A stretch of DNA of 28,009 bases, from contig JAYMTF010000950.1 of NCBI GenBank assembly GCA_036897485.1, positions 1 to 28,009 of the forward strand. The letters are read 5' to 3'. Position 1 is the first letter of the stretch, and each line of letters opens with the position of its first letter. Positions 19,711 to 28,009 of this stretch are shown here, piece by piece. The position numbers and the translations under genes were made by a program. Origin of the DNA: Pelargonium nanum (taxonomy: Eukaryota; Streptophyta; Magnoliopsida; Geraniales; Geraniaceae). The notes beneath the pieces were generated by a model. That model was not told the DNA's origin, did not search any database, and saw only the letters and a program-made list of their open reading frames with translations.

Positions 19711-22700
19711 GCAGTAACCTACAAGAGACGAGAGAAGAAAGAAGGTGAGGATCTATAGGATAAAAAAGTCGGTAAATGAAATATTTCATGTTTGGTCATT
19801 TGTAATTTGACGGGGTTAAACAGAAACTGTACCTCATCACTCCATCTGACATTGTATTTCCGTTTCCTCTCGTCTTTTTCTTCTTTTTTTCTTTTATCCT
19901 CCTATCCAAGCAAAGAAATTCCCATGTCAACAATAATATACATAAAAAATGAGGTCTAATATTATCGTTCAAAATCAATGACTTTCAGTTTTGCTCTGTT
20001 TCATATTGCAACTCATTTAACATACAACAATATAAGGATCATAATTATACAGGCTCATTCACCTTTTTGAGAGCTTCAGCAAGTAGCTTCTCGTCCAAAA
20101 CCAATTCATCTGGCACATCAGTTCCCCATGTGGCTGGCTTTTTCGGCTCCTCTTGCACTGGCGTCTCTGAAGCAAAAACAAAATTGTGAAACCATTCAAA
20201 CAAAAAATGGACACAAATTGGTATGTATACAAGAAAGAAATGGAGAAAGATCAAGGTACAGAAGTAGGCTTTGACACTAACCTTCAGTACCCTCTTTACG
20301 AGCAATATTGGCCTTCATCAGATCTGTTGCTGCTTCTGCAGCATCAATTCCCGCTGCACCCATGCAGTAGCTGTTTCGTATCACCTGCTTGCAGCACTTA
20401 TAGCCCCATTGATGATCCTTCCACCATGATCCCCACACACTAGTGTGGTTGTTGATGTAAACATCTTCTTCATACTTGCTTCTAGGAAGTGTCATCTCCT
20501 GCAATAATAAGAGATACGTCAAACATATCCCCCCATATAAGCAATAAAAAAAATAAGAGATCACAGATATTGCTGTCAAATATTTGCATACGAAGTTCTC
20601 TGGCATGCTCTCGAAACTGAATTACTACACTGCTATAAAATTGTTCCAATTAAGGAAACTATGAATATAGTGTTGAAACAAAGACATGACCACCAAAACT
20701 AGTTATAGTACTAAAAATAACAATATGACAATGGCAATGTACCCTCAAATTGTACTCCAAAACCTTTTCCTACTTAGATCAATTCATTCACACATTTTAT
20801 AGTTCACCAACAAAGTAGGGTTATTGAGCCGGAGGAGATTCAGGTGAGATGGATTCATAACGGTAGGGGACATAAGGATTGTTGTGAGTCAACATTCACA
20901 AGAAACACAGACAATCTGGATTGAAGTCACAAAAGCTAAACAATGCAAAACGCTGAGAAGAAGCAAAATATATTGCCAAATGGTAATATGTGCATAATAT
21001 AGCAAAACCAAAAGCTCGATTGAACACATTAAGCATAAATAACTGAGATGAAGCTCTCACCTGTCCCTTTATGATCCGCCCAGCACGGTCATATTCAACT
21101 TGCCTTTCACTTTGTCCCAAGAGAAGCTCTCTTGGAATTTCCTCTTGATTGGCTGCATTGCCATATGTCTCCATAATGGTGTCCTTGGTTTGATGCTTCA
21201 GTTTCTCCTTTATAACCTTAAAATTCTTAAAAAGTAACTCAGCTTGGGAAGGAGCTGCTTGCATGTGCATATCTTGGCCCTTGTCAAATGCTTCCATAGA
21301 ATGTATGTTGATCTGCTTAAACTCCAAAGCTTGACCACTATTTCTATATTGGTTGTCACCCTATAAAGTAAGACAGTTAAAAGTTAATCTCACATAAGAA
21401 TGTAGCCACTTGGCTATATTGATGCATTTGAGAAAGCAACCCAAACTGTTAAGGTACTTACCAAATAGAACTTCTCATTTGGATCAGCATCTGGAAGAGG
21501 GTCCTCACGCATGGAACGGGTTTTAGGATCATAATGGGCAGAGTTGACGTCAAGATTCAAAAGATACTTAGCAGTATCCTCACGGATACGCAAGTTCCTA
21601 ACAGTTCCTGTGCTCCCTCCACCAGTTGTACGCACACGCTTCTCAACTTTTGCGAAGTCCATTTGTTTACTCTCATCGACTTTGGCTTCATCTACCCTCA
21701 AATCATCTTCGTCATCTTCGTCCTCTTCACTAACGACTTCATTCTCATTAGTTCCGTTATTGTTTTTCTCCTCCAATTTCTTAAGCTGCTGTTCCTTCAG
21801 GAATTTCCTTCGAGCTTCATCTCTCGCCTCGTATCTTTCAATAACAAGAGCATAGGTTGATGCATCATAACCATTCCACCTGTCCCTCTTACCATCATAA
21901 TCAAGCTCAAAGGACTCAACTTTCTCATCAGGTGCAATATGCTTATTCGTCCACTTTGCTCCAACTTTACGAGGTCTCTCCATGCATGACTTAGCGTCGT
22001 GTGTCATTGCTCCACAGCTACAATGAAGAAACAAAATATGCATTTAACAACTAACCTATAAATACACATTAAAATTAGAAGCAAACCACAATTGCACACG
22101 GACTCTTCTCAACCCTAAGGGCTAAACTTCACGAAGAACCATTTTGGTACTTACTTCTGGCAAGCGCCTTTCCTGTATTTATCGGCCTGGTAGATTTTGG
22201 CTCCTCTATCATACCAAGATTTAGTGTAATTTGGATCTGACTTCCACTTCCTTTGATGTTTCAGACTCTAAAAACAAACAAACAAAACACCAAAATCAAG
22301 ATTCTAAATTACATTGTCATAGCACAGAACACAACACAAACAAAACAGCTGCTGATCAAAAAAACACAAACAAAACAGCTAAAACAAATTGAAAAGGATC
22401 AAAATAGGAGCAACATACGGGTCTCTCGGCATTGAGATACCACGGAGCAGAGGACATATACTGTGGAATATGAGGATTAATTTCCTTTCCATCCTCGTCG
22501 AGCTCAGCTGGAGCGAGCCCGGCTTTACGAGCTTCTTCCAATTCAATTTGCTTCCTATGATCCTCCCTGGACTTAAATGCCACTGCAAATTCCAATCCAT
22601 CAAAAATTCAGTACCCAGAAACATATAATGCTACCGAATTCCATGTAATCCCTCAAAACCTAAATGCCACACGAACTAAAATACCCTAAAAACATGAAAA

Positions 22701-23000
22701 TTAAAACTTGGTATTAAGGAACCAATTTGAAGACAAAGAACATCACGAATCCGTTCCTCAAAACCTAAATGTCCCCAAAAAAAACTAAATAAAAAAATAT
22801 ATGAAAATTGAAAACCTAAACGAAGACATTGCAATTACGGAACAGAATTGAAAAAAAAAATCATGAATCAATCCCTCAAACATCAATGTCACGAGAACTG
22901 AAAACCTCCTAAATACATGAAAACTGAGACTCTAAACGTGAAAATTGGAATTACAGAACCAAATTGAAGAGAACAGAACATCACCTGAAGCGGTTGCCAT
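19641..23000 (-). CDS. SLU7: Pre-mRNA splicing factor SLU7
   Basis: Nine exons on the minus strand: 23000-22985, 22582-22419, 22267-22155, 22017-21462, 21360-21061, 20498-20282, 20166-20063, 19901-19833, 19718-19641, totalling 1617 nt and 538 aa, close to Arabidopsis SLU7 (SWELLMAP1, ~535 aa as I recall). The protein starts [22 protein letters not shown] zinc knuckle CX2CX4HX4C uses C96, C99, H104 and C109 and is split by intron 3. Downstream are an acidic patch ([20 protein letters not shown]), the highly conserved [18 protein letters not shown] block, [17 protein letters not shown], a WGTDVPDEL segment and a Lys/Arg-rich end. SLU7 acts in the spliceosome at the second step, holding the 3' splice site and influencing which AG is chosen; plant SWELLMAP genes affect cell number in leaves. 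Exon 1 is only 16 nt long. All junctions keep frame and have GT-AG ends. Confidence 0.95.
22334..22380. repeat. 17-bp direct repeat in SLU7 intron 2
   Basis: ACACAAACAAAACAGCT occurs at 22334-22350 and again at 22364-22380 (30-bp offset), in the intron just before exon 2's donor in minus-strand terms. A short local duplication with no evident role. Confidence 0.75.
22646..22984. repeat. Three diverged tandem repeats filling SLU7 intron 1
   Basis: Units of ~101, 120 and 118 bp at 22646-22746, 22747-22866 and 22867-22984 share, in order, an AATCC..CCTCAAAACCTAAATG start, an AACTAAA/AACTGAAA block, CATGAAAATT, a GGAACC/ACAGAACCAAATTGAAG block and GAACATCAC or TCATG end. The third unit ends exactly at the exon 1 donor (GTGATGTTCT read on minus), and the first unit carries the same donor-like sequence. 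Copies are diverged by scattered indels, so the expansion is not recent. Confidence 0.7.
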
Positions 23001-23152
23001 GATCGCTAACTCTGGATTGGATTCCAAGCAACGAGAACCAAATTGCCACTTTCCCGGGAAAAACAAGTATTTGAGAAAGTTTTGTATTTTTACCGAGAAA
23101 ATAGATTCTATTTATATACTCTGTAACTAATCAAAGTCGGTAAGATTTTGGA

Positions 23153-23280
23153 TGGGCCGATAAAGGCCCAAATAATATCTTCATGGGCCCGTGAAAACAC
23201 TATTAATGTATGAGGCCCAAGTTTGCTCTCTAAAAATGGAAGCTACGGAGTTGGCCCAATATAGATTTTCTTATTGGGCT
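23153..23280. promoter_or_regulatory. Site II cluster in the SLU7 promoter
   Basis: Six TGGGCY/RGCCCA motifs lie in 128 bp: TGGGCC 23153-23158, GGCCCA 23165-23170, TGGGCC 23184-23189, GGCCCA 23214-23219, GGCCCA 23253-23258, TGGGCT 23275-23280, all 150-280 bp upstream of the SLU7 ATG. Such clusters are bound by TCP factors and mark growth-related housekeeping genes. Confidence 0.65.
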
Positions 23281-25470
23281 TATGGTAATATTTTATTTGG
23301 GTTTTGTCTGCTCCTCTAAGTCTCGAGCTGGTAATTTGGACTCGAAACCAAAAAAATCCAAAATCTAGTATGACTTTAAGCCAATTTGACCAACATCCGG
23401 GTCTGGGGTTGGATCAGTCAAACTCGTCTGAGCACGCATATTTCACCTCGAAAAAAGTGTAACTTGTCCCAAAGTCTTTCATGTTGAATAAGGAAAAGCT
23501 TATTAACCTAAACGAACCCGACCCGAAGTTGCAACTTCTAGGTTCACAATAAATCGGATCTTAACCTTGACGTGAGACCGAGGTCCAGGTCAATTTGGGC
23601 TTGATCCCAACAAACCAGGACAAAGCCACAAACCCGACCCAAAAATGCGAATAAGTTGTATATAATGTTTTTCATGTAATGAATCACTATAATTAAAATG
23701 CATTATTGAAAATTTTACGAAGAAATCAAACGGTATAAATGATGTGATCTCGGCTACATAGGAAACTATATGCGGTTATAGTAATATCAAAAACGGATTT
23801 GCGTGAACTAAAATGTCACTAATATCAAAATCATATTAGCTAAACTTCAAACGTCTGTGAAAACTAAAAATAAATATCTGGCTTACTAGTAAATCGACTC
23901 ACTTCTATTTTACGGCTTCCTTCCACAATTCAACTTTGTAATGTGGAAGGTAACATCATCATGCCTTGCAGATCTTGGCCACCTTTTCCTACCATATTAG
24001 TTACATAAAAAATTAAATGAAAGATAAACATGTGTTTAATATTTTATAATTTTAATTGATTTATCATCATTGAATTTTATGGAATGGATAGGCACAACTT
24101 TAGCAATTATTTGTGGTCATCTAAATATATTTCTCCCCATTCTTTAGATTCTTTGTATGTAATCATACCTTTTTCTCTGAAAAGAGTAATTGTTTAATTG
24201 ACTTCATAATCATTGTAAGTTCTCTTCCACAAGCTTCACAAAATTTGTAGTCACAATCGACAACTTTATATGATATTTATAGGTTTATAAATTTATTATA
24301 ATGCCATTATTGAATCTCTTTAATTTGACCCAAAATTATATTAAGATTTAACTTCTATTATGACTGCTTAACTTGTTTAATTTGAATGTATTTGACATTA
24401 ATTAGGATACTTATATATTTTTAATACATATGACTTATACTGTTTACCATAAAAAAATATTTTGTCCTATAGTTTCAATTTATACATATCAAATTTAATT
24501 ATTATGAGTGGATAGTAAAAACATAAAGAATTGCGTGATAAAACAAAATTATACGAATCTCGAGCATGTTGGAATAATATTGATATCATTAGCAAACAAA
24601 AACGCACAGCATAAAGTAAAGACACTTTCGAAAAGTTGTTGACAATAAATTCGAGATTTTGAATAAAATAATATAACAAAAGTTAAGTGCATAAGATCTC
24701 TATTTATAATCACCATTTAATATTAAAAAAATGAAATATATTATTACCGCAACTGTTGTTGGTGCGAATTATCAGTTTTAGTTTAAGTATGAGGCAAAGC
24801 TCTAACTATCAAAATATTATATTTCAATATTTTTCAAATAAATAATTCATATTTTCCATATTAGGGTTAATATAATCAAAGTATATGATGTGTGTATAAC
24901 AAAAAAAGTATATGATGTGATTCCAAAACAAACAACTTATTAAAATAATAACATGTGTTGCATATTTCTCTTTTAATATTTTATAAAATCCAAAAGAAGG
25001 CAAAATCTTTCAAGATCACAAATTTTCAGTTCTTTTTTCATTGCAAGATCTAATTGGGATGATGAAAATGGGACCAACACTTTATTTATTTTCATTTTCA
25101 TTTGGTTCATCACCATAAACCCTAGTAGCAACCAAATCCAACATATTATGGACAATTTTTCCCCTCATGTTATTTCATTTTCTAAAATGTTACAACCCAA
25201 TATATGGACACCACCATATTATTCAATCCCACTTGCTAATTTAATTCCTACCTAAAGTTATACCAACAAAAAATTACAACAATTTGAGCTTTTTGCTACA
25301 ATTTTTTGCCACCTCGGTTCAAATCTTAAGGTCTTACATTATGCACCAAACGAATCAAACTGAAGTGAAAGTGTACGTGCTCTTATCATTATCATCATCA
25401 TCATCCATTAAAACGATAATTTTGATCGGTAAGCGGAGTTGATCTGAAGACACTTCTGTTGTCAACAAAA
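23281..25470. other. AT-rich spacer between SLU7 promoter and MYB 3' end
   Basis: About 2.2 kb without a credible gene. 23330-23640 is locally richer in GC with repeated ACCCGACCC/CCGGGTCTGGG-like words, as in some degenerate plant transposons, but no ends could be defined. From 23640 the sequence is strongly AT-rich. The stretch just before 25471 is the MYB 3'UTR, with a short (ATC)n run at ~25387-25404. Short minus-strand frames at 24467-24679 and 24973-25155 lack any recognisable protein. Confidence 0.45.
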
Positions 25471-27223
25471 TTACAATATCTCTCCAGAAGATTTGAAAAG
25501 GTCAAACCAAAACTCCATACCATTATACTGGACATCAGCTGGTTCAATATTAAATGGAAACTCCGTTAAATATTGACTATAATACCCTTCACTATTGTTA
25601 GACAGATTCTCATCCGACATAACTTCCAACCAAAAATTATCCATTTCTGGTACATCCTCCGGCGAGCCACCCCCAGTGTTGTCACTACTGCTAGAAGAGG
25701 GTTGTGGCGGTGAAACATGGTTGTTTTGGTGGAAGTCCGTTGCCGGAGAACATATCACATGTTCTTCTTGTTGTCGTGTTGTGAACGTTTTATTGGTCAG
25801 CCTTTTTTTCAAGTGTGTGTGCCATACGTTTTTTATTTCATTGTCCGTCCTTCCTGGTAATTTCGCAGCAATTGCTGACCATCTGAGCAAATAAACATAA
25901 AACAAGAGAAAAAATAAGTAACATGTTAGAATATGCCCGGGACATCTCTTATAATTGTAAATTAAAGGATTCTACTATATATTTGATAATTAACTATGTT
26001 GTAATAAGAAATTAATGAATTGATTATGGGTTAAATTGTGTCACTATTAGGATTTAACATGTTACTATTACACAGGAGAATCTTTTCATTTTCAGGACCA
26101 CATTGCAAGTTCTTCATAAATATTATTAGTCTTTTTCAATTAAAGAAAAGAGAAGTGCATTGAGATCATCATCATGATTTTGAATCAATTCAAGTATAAT
26201 ATATATAGATACAATAACCTTACAAGTGACTCAAAATTTTAAAAGAAACTTGAACAAAAACCAAAATTTCAATGCCTGAGTATTGTGATAACTTAGATTG
26301 TATTACGTGTGCTAATCAATTGAATTATTATTTTAATTAATTGTTGATGCTCAAACGTAATTTGCACGTGTGTTGAAAAGAGATATATATAAGTGAAAAA
26401 AAAATTTTAAATGAAGAGAATAAATTTCGAAACTATAATTAACTAGGGCCAAAATTCGAATATTTGATAGTTAGTTTTAACTTTATATTCAAATGTAAAG
26501 TGTAAACACACACATATATATAATAAATAAAAATAAATATGAAATTACCTGTTTCCTAAAGATTGATGTAATTGAATGATAGTGTCCTCTTCCTCTCTAC
26601 TAAAATTGCCTCTTTTGATGTCTGGTCTCAAATAATTGGTCCACCTCAGTCTGCAACTCTTCCCACACCTCAATAAACCTGAATATATTATCAAAATAAC
26701 AACATTTAAATGGTTATGCTAATTAATATTCATACATATATACATAGCTTAAAATCTATAATATATATAAAAAAACATTATTTACTAATTCTTTAATTCA
26801 CATAAATGCAACAAAACAACTTATTTGCATACATATAAAGATTTTTGTTGATACCATATTCAGTATCCATCTAAACATTTATTAACATGTTTAGACGATC
26901 ATTGAAAATAATCATGATATACATAGACAAACATCGAAACACGTTGGATCATGAACCTTTTTGTTTTGTGCAAATATGTTTATACATTTCATTTTTCCTT
27001 CAACACACATATACAAGAGTGAGAGAGAGAGTGTTTGTATGTGTGTGTATGTATGTATATATATATGTAAATAAAGTAAAAATAAAATACCAGCTAGCTT
27101 AGGAAGAGCTCTCCAGTTGCCATGGCCATAAAGATTGATGAAGTTAATGAGTATTTGATCTTCTTCAGCAGTCCATGGACCTTTCTTCAACCCCATCTTC
27201 TCACAACATGGAGCTCTTCCCAT
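25471..27223 (-). CDS. R2R3-MYB transcription factor, subgroup 2 (MYB13/14/15 type)
   Basis: Three minus-strand exons, 27223-27091 (133 bp), 26678-26549 (130 bp) and 25882-25471 (412 bp), give 224 aa. The 133/130-bp exons are the standard R2R3-MYB layout. R2 has W17, W37 and W57; R3 has F70, W89 and W108, the usual spacing for two helix-turn-helix DNA-binding repeats, from [14 protein letters not shown] to [15 protein letters not shown]. The bHLH-interaction signature in R3 is absent. The C-terminus carries DNFWLEV (169-175) and MEFWFDLF (210-217), the subgroup 2 pattern seen in MYB14 and MYB15. Relatives act in cold and stress signalling, defence lignin and (grapevine MYB14/15) stilbene synthesis; the target here is unknown. 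I cannot tell which of MYB13, 14 or 15 is orthologous. It is the only gene of this window with an obvious conditional role. Confidence 0.92.
27020..27066. repeat. Microsatellite cluster in MYB intron 1
   Basis: Next to the exon 1 donor of the MYB gene, GAGAGAGAGAGTG is followed by (GTAT/GT)n and (AT)n runs up to about 27066. The intron (26679-27090) starts 24 bp downstream of this on the minus strand. Likely length-variable; no function is evident. Confidence 0.75.
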
Positions 27224-27295
27224 TTTTTTCTTTGAATCTCAATATTATCTGCAAAAATGGTTCAATCACAGTTTGTGTTCACATGAACCCTAGCT

Positions 27296-27303
27296 TTTAT
27301 ATA
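27296..27303 (-). promoter_or_regulatory. TATA box of the MYB gene
   Basis: On the minus strand ATATAAAAGC-type sequence lies about 75 bp upstream of the ATG at 27223, which would place the transcription start ~27270 and give a ~45-nt leader. The plus-strand spelling is TTTATATA. Confidence 0.5.
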
Positions 27304-27949
27304 TGTACACAACACAGGTAGGGTTGAGAGACCAAGTTGATTTTTTTAAAAGCAAAAAATAAAATAAAATAATACAAAAAAGCATATCCCATATCCATCA
27401 AGAGAACCATAGGCTCCATAGCTGTATTTCCTGGAAATGTCTCTCTCTTTTTTCATTGTCAATTTGTGGATTGTAAAATAATATATTAATTAATGTTGAA
27501 TATAATATTATGGAAGTTGGTGTAATGATGATGTAATTGGTCAAATAAAAACGTGCACTATCTGGATTTGATCCACTATAGCTTTGCTTGCATGGTCCCA
27601 TTCAGATTTTGCTGCTGGATTGATGTTGTGTACTTTCGGGTTAATTTGGATCTGAATTTGTTGACATTTGAAATTTGATCCGGCCTTATATATGTGAGTT
27701 CAATTTCAGATGCTCGTAATTACGGCCTAAATGTTTAGTTCCCCATATTAACAACAATATAGAGTACATCACATATCAAAGCATGTACATGATTGTGACA
27801 AGTATTGAACTGGTTCACGATCTGGTGTGACTATAATTATAAACTCCACTATAACCATTAATGAAGTATAATAATAGTATGTGTATATATTATTCTTAAG
27901 ACTATATATCTTAAAAATGAGGTTGCTAACTCTCATATTTAAGCCTCCT
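27304..27949. other. MYB upstream promoter region
   Basis: AT-rich promoter region with no gene. A W-box (TTGACC on minus, GGTCAA at 27539-27544) and a second TTGAC core at 27661-27665 are present. W-boxes bind WRKY factors and would suit a stress-responsive MYB, but isolated W-box cores are frequent by chance. Confidence 0.35.
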
Positions 27950-28009
27950 AGGGGGTGGCGCAATAGTCAAGACACACATCTCCACGTAGGAGGTCGTGGG
28001 TTCAAATCC
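27950..28009 (+). mobile_element. 5' head of a tRNA-derived SINE, cut by the window end
   Basis: From GGGGGTGGCGCAATAGTC (A box region, from 27951) to GGTTCAAATCC (27999-28009, a good B box) the sequence has both internal Pol III promoter boxes with typical spacing. Plant SINEs begin with such a tRNA-like head. It does not fold as a normal tRNA by eye. The body and tail lie beyond the window. Confidence 0.6.

Noticed and set aside
21534-21860. Plus-strand ORFs opposite SLU7 exon 4
   Set aside because: Low-complexity Ser/Leu frames antisense to a conserved SLU7 exon.
23330-23640. ACCCGACCC-rich spacer considered as a degenerate DNA transposon
   Set aside because: Word repetition is suggestive, but no terminal inverted repeats or target duplication could be found.
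27950-28009. True tRNA gene at the right edge
   Set aside because: A and B boxes are present, but arms do not pair as in a tRNA and the 3' half is outside the window; a SINE head is the better reading.
1-28009. CRISPR array, operon, phage or toxin system
   Set aside because: No regularly spaced repeats, bacterial gene spacing or related proteins; all genes are intron-bearing or TATA-driven plant genes.

Overview
The window is nuclear DNA of a flowering plant, very probably a eudicot. Every gene has short exons separated by AT-rich introns, plant splice sites are used throughout, promoters carry plant motifs (site II TGGGCY elements, telo-box-like TAGGGTTT, G-boxes), and the proteins are plant families such as TOM1-like, DUF761 and R2R3-MYB. 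The species cannot be named from the sequence. No bacterial, viral or organellar genes were seen, and no novel multi-gene system is evident; the region is mostly conserved housekeeping genes with unusual gene structure.

Layout, left to right. (1) 1-330, minus: 5' end of a gene that looks like a signal-peptidase-like S26 family protease, cut by the window edge. (2) 331-2069: a shared divergent promoter region plus the 5' leader of the next gene. (3) 2070-4799, plus: a TOM1-like (TOL) VHS-GAT protein of 398 aa in four coding exons. (4) 6010-17492, plus: a complete SMC1 cohesin gene of 18 coding exons and 1219 aa. (5) 17493-18650: repeat-rich spacer with a decayed SINE and a nested direct/inverted repeat. 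(6) 18786-19325, plus: a small intronless DUF761 protein preceded by a long CT tract. (7) 19641-23000, minus: a complete SLU7 step-II splicing factor, nine exons and 538 aa, convergent with the DUF761 gene. (8) 23001-25470: SLU7 promoter with a cluster of six site II motifs, then AT-rich spacer. (9) 25471-27223, minus: a three-exon R2R3-MYB of subgroup 2 (MYB13/14/15 type), 224 aa. (10) 27950-28009: the tRNA-like head of a SINE, cut off at its B box by the window end.

The genes do not form a pathway. SMC1 (sister chromatid cohesion), SLU7 (3' splice-site choice in the second step of splicing) and TOL (sorting of ubiquitinated membrane proteins) are constitutive functions; the MYB is probably a stress or phenylpropanoid regulator.

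The most notable observations are an apparent U12-type AT-AC intron in SMC1, needed to keep the conserved reading frame; a compound CT/CA microsatellite that itself forms a 3' splice site of SMC1; a three-copy tandem repeat that fills SLU7 intron 1 and abuts its splice donor; a 24-bp exact copy of SLU7 last-exon sequence in its own 3' flank; and a nested repeat element between SMC1 and the DUF761 gene. Exon boundaries were set by hand from frame continuity and remembered family sequences, not from transcripts.
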